NCBI RefSeq assembly: GCF_045629565.1
Contig: NZ_JAZQRL010000028.1
Span: 62,001-126,000 of the forward strand
DNA length: 64,000 nt
Direction: 5' to 3'
Source: Arcticibacter sp045629565
GTDB lineage: Bacteria > Bacteroidota > Bacteroidia > Sphingobacteriales > Sphingobacteriaceae
Shown here: one piece after another, positions 36,621 to 44,356 of the stretch
How the letters are laid out: each line of letters starts with the position of its first letter
Position numbering within the stretch: the first letter of the stretch is position 1
Position numbers and translations under genes: made by a program
The notes under the pieces: generated by a model
What the model was told of the DNA's origin: nothing
What the model saw: only the letters and a program-made list of their open reading frames with translations
The model's database searches: none

Positions 36621-37739
36621 TCAACTCCTTTTATGATAACTCAAAATAGCCCATCCGTTTAGTAACAGGCCAAAACCAAGCATAGTAAAAATATGCCTTG
36701 ATATATCCTCCAGGCCACTTCCTTTCAAAATGACCATTCGCATCACTTCCACAAAATAAGTCACGGGATTCAACCGCGTGAACCATATGGCCCAATTAGG
36801 CATGCTATCAATTGAAGTGTAAATCCCGCTTAGCAGGATAAGAACCATCATCAAAAAGAAAGAAATAAGCATGGCCTGCTGCTGATTGCTGGAATAATTA
36901 GAAATGAGCAGTCCCAAACCCAGTATGGCTAACAGATAGACGGCCGCAAAAACATAAATCACGTAGAAATGACCTACAGGTATAATACCGTAGATCACCC
37001 TGGCGATAAATAAACCAACAGTTAAAATCAATATTCCCAAAACCCAGAAGGGAATCAACTTTCCGAGAATAAAATAGTGCCTTTTTATGGGGGTAACGTT
37101 TATCTGCTCAATGGTTCCTATTTCCTTTTCTTTTACAATGTTTAAAGTGGCCAGAAAAGACCCCACCATCGTGATCAGCACAACCAGGATTCCCGGCACC
37201 ATAAAGTGCTTGTAACTCATTAGAGGGTTAAACCAATGGGAATAAGTAACCTCAACCAGCGGTTCCGGATTCATCCTGGGGAACTCCAACCACTTCAGGC
37301 GGACATCCCGGTTGAAGTCCTGAATAATCATCCCCATATACGCGCCGCCTAAATTTGCCTTGACTCCGTTTATGGCATTTACCGACATGAACAGCGTATT
37401 CTCACTTTCCCTCACCAAATCTTTCTCAAACCTGAATGGGATGGTGAGTATCAAATCCGACCGGTCTTCTTCAATATCGTTCATTGCTCCTTTATAGGAA
37501 GCGCTGAAGCCGGTCAATTTGAAATAGCCTGAAGCGGTGATTTTAGAAACAAGCTGCCTGGAATAAGATGAATGGTCGAGATCTACGACACTAAGTTTGA
37601 TATCTTTCATTTCATAATCTGCTGCAAGGGGGAGAATTAACAACTGCATGACAGGCATTATGAAAATGATGCGCAGAATCGCCGGATTACGGAAGATTTG
37701 CCTGAATTCTTTTTGAAGCAGAAATTTCAATATCCTCAT
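36621..37739 (-). CDS. ABC-2 type exporter permease (YbhR-like)
   Basis: This inner-membrane permease belongs to an ABC-2 exporter. The layout is typical: an N-terminal TM (AILRIIFIMPVMQLLILPLA), a large periplasmic loop (~45-180) with a LSVVDLDHSSYSRQLVSKI segment, then five TM helices including KEKEIGTIEQINVTPIKRHYFILGKLIPFWVL. At 372 aa it resembles E. coli YbhR. It is the last gene of the operon and its start overlaps the upstream permease by 4 bp. Substrate unknown; cationic drug export is reported for YbhFSR in E. coli. Confidence 0.88.
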   Translation of the reverse strand: MRILKFLLQKEFRQIFRNPAILRIIFIMPVMQLLILPLAADYEMKDIKLSVVDLDHSSYSRQLVSKITASGYFKLTGFSASYKGAMNDIEEDRSDLILTIPFRFEKDLVRESENTLFMSVNAINGVKANLGGAYMGMIIQDFNRDVRLKWLEFPRMNPEPLVEVTYSHWFNPLMSYKHFMVPGILVVLITMVGSFLATLNIVKEKEIGTIEQINVTPIKRHYFILGKLIPFWVLGILILTVGLFIARVIYGIIPVGHFYVIYVFAAVYLLAILGLGLLISNYSSNQQQAMLISFFLMMVLILLSGIYTSIDSMPNWAIWFTRLNPVTYFVEVMRMVILKGSGLEDISRHIFTMLGFGLLLNGWAILSYHKRS

Positions 37740-38842
37740 ACCAGCCTGATTTTAAACTTTTTAATACTAAGTATAAGCAGGAACATCATCATAGCCGCCA
37801 AAACCAAGGTTTCTTTCCATATAACAAAAAAGCCAACCCCCTTGATCATGACCGATTTCACAATGATATAGTACCATTTGGCCGGAACGATATTCGACAA
37901 AATCTGCAAGGGTAATGGCATGTTCTCAATCGGGAACATAAATCCGCTCAGCATAATCGTCGGCAGAAACATCCCGGTAAGTGAGATGAACATAGCCGTC
38001 TGCTGAGAATCGGTCGCGGTAGATATAAGAAGGCCTAAAGCCAGAGAAGTGAGCGTAAACAATATGCTTTCAAAGAGCAGCAGGGTAATACTCCCGTTAA
38101 TAGGAACGTGAAGCACAAAAACGCTGAGCAGCAAGATACTGCAAATGTTTACCACCGACAACAGGAGATAAGGCACTGCTTTTGCAATGATGATTTTAAG
38201 TGGACGGACGGGAGATACCAACATAACCTCCATCGTACCGATTTCCTTTTCCTTTACAATGGTAATCGCTGTCATCATGGTACAGATAAGCATCAGAACC
38301 ATCGACATAACCCCTGGAACAAAACTGTAGGCACCCTTCAACTGCGGATTATAGAGCATCCGGTATTCCATTTTAATGGTGTATGGAAGCTGGAGGCCGT
38401 CATTCATCCTGTTCTGGTAATCTCTGATAATGGAGGCTGCATAGGAATTTATTGTGCTGGCTACGTTTGGGTCCGAAGCATCGGTGATAAACTGTACTTG
38501 TGCCTTATTGAAGTGCCTTAAATCTTCAGAAAAGCGTTGAGGAAATACCAGAACCATTTTGATTTTACTCTTTCTGAATTCGGCTTCGATTTCTTTATAG
38601 GAGGAGAGCTGCTTTTGAACCGTAAAGTAGTCGCTGGCATCAATCTGGCTGATTAATTCAATACTTGCTGCATCCTTTGACTGATCAAGGACAGCAATAG
38701 CCGAGTTTTTCACTTCATTCGTTAAGGCGAAACCGAAGATAATAATCTGGGCGATAGGCATTACCAGCAGAATGAACAGCGTCCGCCGATCCCGAATGAT
38801 GTGGTAAACCTCTTTCTTAACAAACGAAGAGAACTGTTTCAT
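37736..38842 (-). CDS. ABC-2 type exporter permease (YbhS-like)
   Basis: This is the second permease subunit, 368 aa and homologous in layout to its neighbour: TM near residues 22-42 (LFILLVMPIAQIIIFGFAL), a periplasmic loop with AIAVLDQSKDAASIELISQID, then the KEKEIGTMEVMLVSPVRPLKII segment and five TM helices. The two permeases probably form a heterodimer, as YbhS and YbhR do. It follows the second ATPase gene by 10 bp and overlaps the next gene by 4 bp. Confidence 0.88.
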   Translation of the reverse strand: MKQFSSFVKKEVYHIIRDRRTLFILLVMPIAQIIIFGFALTNEVKNSAIAVLDQSKDAASIELISQIDASDYFTVQKQLSSYKEIEAEFRKSKIKMVLVFPQRFSEDLRHFNKAQVQFITDASDPNVASTINSYAASIIRDYQNRMNDGLQLPYTIKMEYRMLYNPQLKGAYSFVPGVMSMVLMLICTMMTAITIVKEKEIGTMEVMLVSPVRPLKIIIAKAVPYLLLSVVNICSILLLSVFVLHVPINGSITLLLFESILFTLTSLALGLLISTATDSQQTAMFISLTGMFLPTIMLSGFMFPIENMPLPLQILSNIVPAKWYYIIVKSVMIKGVGFFVIWKETLVLAAMMMFLLILSIKKFKIRLV

Positions 38843-38852
38843 TAGAATAGTA

Positions 38853-39599
38853 TTAATCTGCAGTTCTTACTGCTTTTCGTGCCAGCTTCAAAAAAACCTC
38901 GTCCATTGATTCTGCTTCGAAAGTCCTTTTCAGTCCCGAAGGCGTGTCCAGGGCTTCAATCTTCCCGTCTACCATAATAGAGATACGATTACAATATTCC
39001 GCTTCGTCCATATAGTGGGTGGTTACAAACACCGTTATTCCCTGCTCTGCTGCCTGATAAATTAAGCTCCAAAACTCCCTGCGGGTAACCGGGTCCACGC
39101 CGCCGGTGGGTTCGTCAAGAAACACGATGCCGGGTTCATGAAAGATCGCCACAGAAAATGCCAGTTTCTGTTTCCAGCCCAATGGAAGTGACTTAACCAG
39201 CTTTTTTGCCTCCTGTTCGAGATGTAGTTCTTCCAGTACATAGGCCGTCTTTTCCTTAATGAAGGCATCACTCTTTCCGTAAATACCTCCGTAAAACTGC
39301 ATGTTTTCCTTTACGGTAAGATCCTCATAAAGCGAAAACTTCTGACTCATGTAACCAATGTTTCGTTTGATGTCTTCGGTTTGCTTATAGACATCGAAGC
39401 CTGCAACAGAAGCATTTCCGGAAGTTGGCCGCGAAAGCCCGCATAACATTCGCATAGCTGTTGTTTTTCCTGCGCCATTGGCACCCAAAAAGCCGAATAT
39501 TTCGCCTTTTGCTACTTGAAAAGAAATGGCGTCTACAGCAGTGAAACGGTCGAACCGCTTGGTCAAATTTTCAGTGATGATGGCACTTTCCGTTTTCAT
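38853..39599 (-). CDS. ABC exporter ATP-binding subunit 2 (split YbhF C-terminal-half-like)
   Basis: This 248-aa ATPase domain has Walker A GANGAGKT, Q-loop YMSQKFSLYEDLTV, Walker B GIVFLDEPTGGVDP and the H-loop HYMDEAEYCNR. The ABC signature is degenerate: LPLGWKQKLAF replaces LSGGMKQ, as I recall for the second half of E. coli YbhF. It therefore looks like the C-terminal half of YbhF encoded separately, partnering the upstream ATPase. The ATG at 39599 gives an ATGA overlap with the previous gene and is preferred over a longer frame. Confidence 0.9.
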   Translation of the reverse strand: MKTESAIITENLTKRFDRFTAVDAISFQVAKGEIFGFLGANGAGKTTAMRMLCGLSRPTSGNASVAGFDVYKQTEDIKRNIGYMSQKFSLYEDLTVKENMQFYGGIYGKSDAFIKEKTAYVLEELHLEQEAKKLVKSLPLGWKQKLAFSVAIFHEPGIVFLDEPTGGVDPVTRREFWSLIYQAAEQGITVFVTTHYMDEAEYCNRISIMVDGKIEALDTPSGLKRTFEAESMDEVFLKLARKAVRTAD

Positions 39600-40516
39600 G
39601 AGGTTTTCATCAGGGCAATAAAACAATCTTCAATCATAGGGCTCGTCGCACATATTTCAACATCTTCATGCCCTTTCGAAACAATAAGCCGGCGGATATC
39701 TTCCTTATCTGTGTTACCTTTAAGCACCAAATGGTGGTACTCACCAAAAGCATACGCATCCTCCGCAAATTCAAAAGCTTTCAAATCATTCAACAAGCGA
39801 TACATTTTGGAGGAGCGTACCGCCAACAATGGCTTTCCGAAGCTCCCAGTTATCCCTTTAGGACTATTGACAGATAAAATATTGCCTGCTTGCAACAGGG
39901 CCACCCGGTCGCACAATTCAGCCTCGTCCATATAGGGGGTAGATACCACAATCGTAATCCCCTGTTGCTTTAATCCCTTGAGCATATCCCAGAATTCCTT
40001 ACGAGATACCGCATCAACACCCGTAGTGGGTTCATCCAAAAAAAGCACCGAAGGCCGGTGGATCAGGGCGCAGCTTAAAGCGAGCTTCTGCTTCATCCCT
40101 CCTGATAGCTTGCCTGCTTTTCTGTCTTTAAACGGCTCAATCTGCGAATAAATATCTTTTATCAGGTCGTAGTTCTCTTGGATGGAGGTTTCGAAGATGG
40201 TAGCAAAGAACTCGAGATTTTCTGCTACCGTCAGATCGTGGTAAAGAGAGAACCTTCCGGGCATATACCCTACTCGCTTTCTGATGCTTTTATAATCCCG
40301 TACTACATCAAAGCCGTCTACTGTGGCCCTACCCTTATCAGCCAGAAGCAGAGTAGTCAATATCCTGAACAAGCTGGTCTTCCCTGCACCGTCGGGTCCG
40401 ATAATACCATACAGCTCGCCCTGCTCAACCTCAAAAGAAATATTATTTAAAGCGCAGGTGAAAGCGTTTCTGCTGCCATACATTTTTACTATATGCTCGG
40501 CTGTTAAGGCTTTCAT
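39596..40516 (-). CDS. ABC exporter ATP-binding subunit 1 (split YbhF N-terminal-half-like)
   Basis: This 306-aa ATPase has canonical motifs: Walker A GPDGAGKT (~residues 38-45), Q-loop YMPGRFSLYHDLTV, signature LSGGMKQKLALS, Walker B VLFLDEPTTGVDA and an H-loop region in STPYMDEAELCDR (Pro-Tyr where His is usual). The C-terminal ~90 residues form a DrrA-type extension. In E. coli the two ATPase domains are fused as YbhF; here they are two genes with a 4-bp overlap. It follows the HlyD-like gene with a 4-bp overlap. Confidence 0.9.
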   Translation of the reverse strand: MKALTAEHIVKMYGSRNAFTCALNNISFEVEQGELYGIIGPDGAGKTSLFRILTTLLLADKGRATVDGFDVVRDYKSIRKRVGYMPGRFSLYHDLTVAENLEFFATIFETSIQENYDLIKDIYSQIEPFKDRKAGKLSGGMKQKLALSCALIHRPSVLFLDEPTTGVDAVSRKEFWDMLKGLKQQGITIVVSTPYMDEAELCDRVALLQAGNILSVNSPKGITGSFGKPLLAVRSSKMYRLLNDLKAFEFAEDAYAFGEYHHLVLKGNTDKEDIRRLIVSKGHEDVEICATSPMIEDCFIALMKTS

Positions 40517-41457
40517 CTGATGTCTTTATTAAGAATCGCTTCGCCGTACATCCCTATTTTGAGATAGCCGTCATTCCTGACTACTACCTTCATGGCATAT
40601 ACCAGGTTTGCACGTTCTTCTTTAGTTTGAATGGTTTTTGGAGTAAACTCTGCCTGGTCCGATATCCAGGTAACGGTGCCTGCAAATTCTTTGTACTCAT
40701 CTTCACCCTTATCTACCCGGACGTTAACACGCTGTCCCAGTTTAACGTCCGAAAGCTGGCTTCCGCTGATGTAAGCACGAAGCGTAATCATGCTCAGGTC
40801 AGCAATCTTATAGAGTGCTTTTCCCGGAGACGTCACCTCCCCTGCTTCGGCATATTTGGTAATCACCGTTCCACTGATCGGGTTCGTGATGTTGGCACGC
40901 TTTATCTGATCGTCTATCTGCTCTGCACGCTTTTGCAGAGGCCCACCCTCACTAAGGATGCTTCGGTTCTGTGTGCCAACGGTGTTTTTCTGCACACTAA
41001 TCTGCTGACGGGTAACTGCCATCTCCCTTTCTAAAACATCAATCTGCGCATTGAGATCATCGAGTTGCTTTCCCGTAGCCGCATCTTCAGCCAGGAGATT
41101 AGCGGTCCGCTTTCGTTCACGCTGAAGGCTTGCAAGCCGCGAAGTCTGCACGAGTAACTGATTCTTGAGCAATTCAACCTGCGGACGAACATTCGTCATC
41201 TTTTGTTGCAGGGCTTTTATGCTTGCTTCCACCTGTGCTTTCTGAAGTATCAGGTTCTCAGCATCAATTAATCCAACTATTTTACCTTTTGACAATGCCT
41301 GGCCCTCTTCCAGATCAAATGAGATTATCTTACCGCCTATTTCTGAGGAAACCACTACTTCTTCGGCTTCAAATGTTCCTGAGGCATCTGCTTTATCCGG
41401 ATCTTTGTTGCAGGATGCGAGTCCTGCCACAAGTACTAAAGTTAAAAGTCTGCTCAT
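40513..41457 (-). CDS. HlyD/YbhG-like periplasmic adaptor of an ABC exporter
   Basis: This is the membrane-fusion protein linking the ABC-2 exporter to its TolC partner. It is a lipoprotein with Cys16 (VAGLASCNKD). The sequence runs: lipoyl half (IGGKIISFDLEEGQALSKGKIVGLIDA), a long coiled-coil hairpin (~70-190) rich in Gln/Leu/Arg, the second lipoyl half (NPISGTVITKYAEAGEVTSPGKALYKI) and a short beta-barrel. At 314 aa it resembles YbhG. It is encoded between the TolC-like gene and the ATPases, all within one leftward operon. Confidence 0.9.
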   Translation of the reverse strand: MSRLLTLVLVAGLASCNKDPDKADASGTFEAEEVVVSSEIGGKIISFDLEEGQALSKGKIVGLIDAENLILQKAQVEASIKALQQKMTNVRPQVELLKNQLLVQTSRLASLQRERKRTANLLAEDAATGKQLDDLNAQIDVLEREMAVTRQQISVQKNTVGTQNRSILSEGGPLQKRAEQIDDQIKRANITNPISGTVITKYAEAGEVTSPGKALYKIADLSMITLRAYISGSQLSDVKLGQRVNVRVDKGEDEYKEFAGTVTWISDQAEFTPKTIQTKEERANLVYAMKVVVRNDGYLKIGMYGEAILNKDIR

Positions 41458-41459
41458 AT

Positions 41460-42728
41460 TTAGTTTCCTGCTAGGGTATTATAATCTACTTGTGCCTGGA
41501 TCAGCTGCAGCCGGTGGATGATTAAATCCTGCCTGGCCTGATCCTCGGCGTTCACTTCCCGTATATAATCTGCTGCATGGATGACCCGATTCTCCAACTG
41601 CGCTTTAGCAGCGGTTTTTACCTTTTCCCGCAAAGCGATAATCTGCTTATCGGTCTCGACGAGCATCTCCAGCTTTTCTATTTCGGCCTTTTGCTGGCTT
41701 AGCCGGGAATTGGTATTTAACAGGAACGTTTCCTTTTGGATATTGACAGATTTAGCGTTGATATCGTTTAGCTTTCTTTCTTCTTTGGCTGTATACAAGT
41801 TGCTGATGTTCCAGGAAAACCGGACTCCGGCGAGGTAAAACCAGTCAAATTCGTTCCGCAGCATATTCAAACCGGGTCTGCCATACCCACCCTGTCCGAA
41901 AAAGATCGCTTTGGGCAAATTTTTAGCACGCAGCAATTGCCTGTTCTGATGAATCAATTCGGTTTGCTTCGTGTAGAAATTGATCTCAGGACGCCTGATT
42001 TCCGAAACGATTATTGTCGGAGACGGAGCCCGCAGCTGAACATTTTCATCGATGGGTGCTTTCAGGAAGAGAGACAATGTTTGCACTAATCCCTTTTTCG
42101 AAGATTTCAGCTCTATATTTCGCTGTTCTATCTTCAGCTTCTCGGCCTCAAGACTATTCAGGTCGGAGCGGAAAGCGACTCCGTTCTTTACCAGCGCACT
42201 AGTCTGACGGATCCCGGTCTCTAAATCCGACTTAACAAGGTCGATTTGTTTAATCTGCTCGTCAAGTAACAGAATGCCGAGATATAACTGGTTGATACGC
42301 TCACGAAGGTTATACAGCTCCACTTCATTTTTTTCTTTTTCCACCTCGGCGTTCAAGCGTTGCAGCTGCTTTTGTTTACTTATTAATCCTCCGTCAAACA
42401 ATACCTGGCTTATATCCGCAATCGCTTTATACTGATCCTTGCTCATCGGATCTACCAATACCCCGGGCAGTGATATATTGACTCTGGTGACTTCAGATTG
42501 GTAGGCAGCTTGTCCGACTAATGAAAGCTGAGGATAATAAGCTTTATTTAAATTTTGAATGGTTAGTTCGGCGGTCTCCTTAATTAAGTCTTTCTGTTGA
42601 ATAGCCGGATAGTTGTCGCGCGCCCGTTCCTGTACCTCTTCCAGGCTTAATCCCTGCGCAGATAAACTCCATGGCACTATTACGAATGCCCCTGCAACCA
42701 AATAATTGAGCCACCTGATTAATTTCAT
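41460..42728 (-). CDS. TolC-family outer membrane protein of the ABC exporter
   Basis: This is a second outer-membrane efflux channel, 422 aa, with a signal peptide (AGAFVIVPWSLSAQ) and duplicated helical OEP repeats (LSLEEVQERARDNYPAIQQ at the mature start, helices rich in Lys/Glu/Gln through the C-terminus). It is distinct from the RND-associated TolC-like protein at 17004-18353. It follows the TetR gene by 10 bp and precedes the adaptor by 2 bp, so the operon runs TetR, TolC, adaptor, ATPase, ATPase, permease, permease. Confidence 0.9.
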   Translation of the reverse strand: MKLIRWLNYLVAGAFVIVPWSLSAQGLSLEEVQERARDNYPAIQQKDLIKETAELTIQNLNKAYYPQLSLVGQAAYQSEVTRVNISLPGVLVDPMSKDQYKAIADISQVLFDGGLISKQKQLQRLNAEVEKEKNEVELYNLRERINQLYLGILLLDEQIKQIDLVKSDLETGIRQTSALVKNGVAFRSDLNSLEAEKLKIEQRNIELKSSKKGLVQTLSLFLKAPIDENVQLRAPSPTIIVSEIRRPEINFYTKQTELIHQNRQLLRAKNLPKAIFFGQGGYGRPGLNMLRNEFDWFYLAGVRFSWNISNLYTAKEERKLNDINAKSVNIQKETFLLNTNSRLSQQKAEIEKLEMLVETDKQIIALREKVKTAAKAQLENRVIHAADYIREVNAEDQARQDLIIHRLQLIQAQVDYNTLAGN

Positions 42729-42738
42729 GGCAAGTTTT

Positions 42739-43344
42739 TTAAATTCTCAGTGCCTGTATAATAAATTCAGGAACGAGCTTTTTCCGCTCCTTCATGAAGA
42801 GGAAAAATTCTTTATCATTCGTTCCGGTTATCATCTGGAGCATGGGCTTTCCTATAAACGGAAAAACGCAGAGTGCCATAATGTTCATAAGAAGCTGAGC
42901 GGGATGTATTGGTCTGATCTCCTTCGCTTCGATCGACTGTTGTATTTGCAGCATAAATTTTTCTAGTCGTGGTTTGCTGCCACCCCACATCTTCCTTAAA
43001 AACTCCTCGGGCTGCTTGTGCATCTCATTCATAACGAAAAGCGGTAAATAAGGATTAGCTATAATCCTTTCGATATATTCATCAGCAAAAGCTTCAATCT
43101 TTTGCTGCCATGATAAATCAGCATTCATTATCTCGTTTATTCTCGGAACCAGACGGGAGACCGTTTCCATAAAGATCACCTCGAACAGTTTATCTTTACT
43201 TCGAAAATAATAATGCAATAGGGCCTTGTTAATGCCGGCTTCATCGGCAATATCCTTCATACGCGCTCCAGCCATGCCCTTAGAAATAAAAATTTTCTTC
43301 GCAGCATCCAATATTTTTTCTTCCGTAGACCGATCCTTTACCAT
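42739..43344 (-). CDS. TetR/AcrR family transcriptional regulator of the ABC exporter
   Basis: This 201-aa regulator has a strong TetR helix-turn-helix (EEKILDAAKKIFISKGMAGARMKDIADEAGINKALLHYYFRSKDKLFEVIF, residues ~8-58) and a ligand-binding domain. It is the first gene of the exporter operon and likely autoregulated. An ATG at 43356 is also in frame, but it lies inside a perfect 22-bp palindrome (43354-43375), so the ATG at 43344 (MVKDRSTEEKIL) is preferred, leaving the operator in the leader. It is analogous to CecR (YbiH), which I recall as regulator of ybhGFSR in E. coli. Confidence 0.9.
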   Translation of the reverse strand: MVKDRSTEEKILDAAKKIFISKGMAGARMKDIADEAGINKALLHYYFRSKDKLFEVIFMETVSRLVPRINEIMNADLSWQQKIEAFADEYIERIIANPYLPLFVMNEMHKQPEEFLRKMWGGSKPRLEKFMLQIQQSIEAKEIRPIHPAQLLMNIMALCVFPFIGKPMLQMITGTNDKEFFLFMKERKKLVPEFIIQALRI

Positions 43345-43375
43345 TAACCAAGACATTTAACCACTTGGTTAAATG
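43344..43375. promoter_or_regulatory. Nested palindromic operator of the TetR/ABC exporter operon
   Basis: CATTTAACCA (43354-43363) and TGGTTAAATG (43366-43375) form a perfect dyad with a 2-bp centre. A second dyad, TTAACCAAG (43344-43352) with CTTGGTTAA (43364-43372), overlaps it. The size and position immediately upstream of the TetR start are typical of a TetR operator. Binding itself is inference. Confidence 0.65.
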
Positions 43376-43504
43376 TAGAGATAATTTCACTAAAACAAAA
43401 CGATTACGTTTTTTGGTCGAGGCTTAGAAAATGTCCAACTGGTCTACTCACCGAATTACTCACGAGATGCATATCAAGCAGCGAATAATCAGGCGATGCT
43501 TTAA

Positions 43505-43542
43505 ATCAAAAAACCCTGCATATGATGTCATTTGCAAGGTTT
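43505..43542 (-). terminator. Hairpin with downstream U-run, minus strand
   Basis: The imperfect 15-bp stem at 43511-43542 (AAACCCTGCATATGA with TCATTTGCAAGGTTT) has a 2-nt loop. On the minus strand it is followed by TTTTTGATTT, as in an intrinsic terminator. It lies downstream of the possible nuclease remnant and the tRNA array. Confidence 0.5.
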
Positions 43543-43592
43543 AATTCTTTGGTATGGATGAAAGCAGCCCGCAAGGGGACTAAAAATATTGT

Positions 43593-43715
43593 TTATCGTA
43601 GTAAACCCCGCTCCCAGTAATCTTTACCAGATGAAGAAGAGCCAATAATATTTTTTCCTGTAATTAGGTAGTTCTCTTTGTCGAATTTGGGTGAGTACCG
43701 GCGAACCGTATAAAA
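43593..43715 (-). pseudogene. Possible remnant of a GIY-YIG nuclease gene
   Basis: Downstream of the tRNA terminator, the minus strand encodes about 40 codons (FYTV...YSPKFDK...KDYWERGLLR, stop at 43593-43595) with no plausible start of its own. The YSPKFDK segment and its spacing resemble the N-terminal core of the small GIY-YIG nucleases common next to tRNA genes in Bacteroidota (pattern YILYSPxxDKxYxG), with the YxG part lost. It is far too short for an active domain (~80-90 aa). The match is from memory of the family pattern and is weak; a chance reading frame is the alternative. Between 43376 and 43784 I see only this remnant and two hairpins. Confidence 0.3.
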
Positions 43716-43719
43716 CGGG

Positions 43720-43750
43720 AAACCGCCTTTAAACAAATTAAAGGCGGTTT
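43720..43750 (-). terminator. Terminator of the tRNA array
   Basis: AAACCGCCTTTAA (43720-43732) and TTAAAGGCGGTTT (43738-43750) are perfectly complementary around a 5-nt loop. On the minus strand the stem is followed by CCCGTTTTAT, giving a modest U-run 35 bp after the last tRNA. Confidence 0.75.
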
Positions 43751-43784
43751 CTGAATCTTCCGGGCTCTCTTTGGAGCCTCTCAG

Positions 43785-43856
43785 TAGCCCGCAGGGGAAT
43801 CGAACCCCTATTTCCAGAATGAAAATCTGGCGTCCTAACCGGTAGACGAGCGGGCC
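43785..43856 (-). tRNA. tRNA-Glu (UUC), copy 1
   Basis: The 72-nt cloverleaf on the minus strand has acceptor GGCCCGC/GCGGGCT (first pair G-U), an anticodon stem-loop CCAGA-TTTTCAT-TCTGG with anticodon TTC, a T arm with GTTCGATTC, and discriminator A. No CCA is encoded. Its D-loop differs from copy 2 (ACCGG against AGGGG). Last gene of the fMet-Glu-fMet-Glu array in transcription order. Confidence 0.93.
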
Positions 43857-43894
43857 ATTAAAAGCGACTAACATTACTGCCATGCTTTCTTTGG

Positions 43895-43967
<73 letters not shown>

Positions 43968-44037
43968 CTGTTTTATGTCCGGATAATCATTCCTGATCAT
44001 CCTTACTTTGCTCCGCTTTCTCAAGCTTCACGTGTTG

Positions 44038-44109
44038 TAGTCCATAGGGGAATCGAACCCCTGTTACCAGAATGAAAATCTGGCGTCCTAACCCCTAGAC
44101 GAATGGACC
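44038..44109 (-). tRNA. tRNA-Glu (UUC), copy 2
   Basis: A 72-nt minus-strand tRNA with acceptor GGTCCAT/ATGGACT, anticodon TTC in the same stem-loop as copy 1, T arm GTTCGATTC and discriminator A. It differs from copy 1 mainly in the acceptor stem, D-loop and variable region, so the two Glu genes have diverged while the two fMet genes have not. Confidence 0.93.
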
Positions 44110-44151
44110 ATTCAAGCTAAGCAAAAGATAAATCTCTATGCTTACTTCAGG

Positions 44152-44224
<73 letters not shown>

Positions 44225-44290
44225 CTATTTTTTTCAATCAGCAACAGCTTTTTTTTCTGTTTTAGCTTTGAAGAATAACTTCCAGCACTG

Positions 44291-44336
44291 TTTGAATTGG
44301 ACTGCAAAGATATATTTCGTTTCTTTGCAGTCCAAA
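44291..44336. promoter_or_regulatory. Overlapping divergent promoters for era and the tRNA array, in an inverted repeat
   Basis: Minus strand: TTTG (44336-44333), 20-bp spacer, TATCTTTG (44312-44305), an exact consensus promoter reading into the tRNAs. Plus strand: ATTG (44296-44299), 20-bp spacer, TTTCTTTG (44320-44327), a near-consensus promoter reading into era. The two are arranged symmetrically inside a perfect 14-bp inverted repeat (44297-44310 and 44322-44335, 11-bp spacer). Confidence 0.65.
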
Positions 44337-44356
44337 TCTTTTTTAAAAAATATTTC

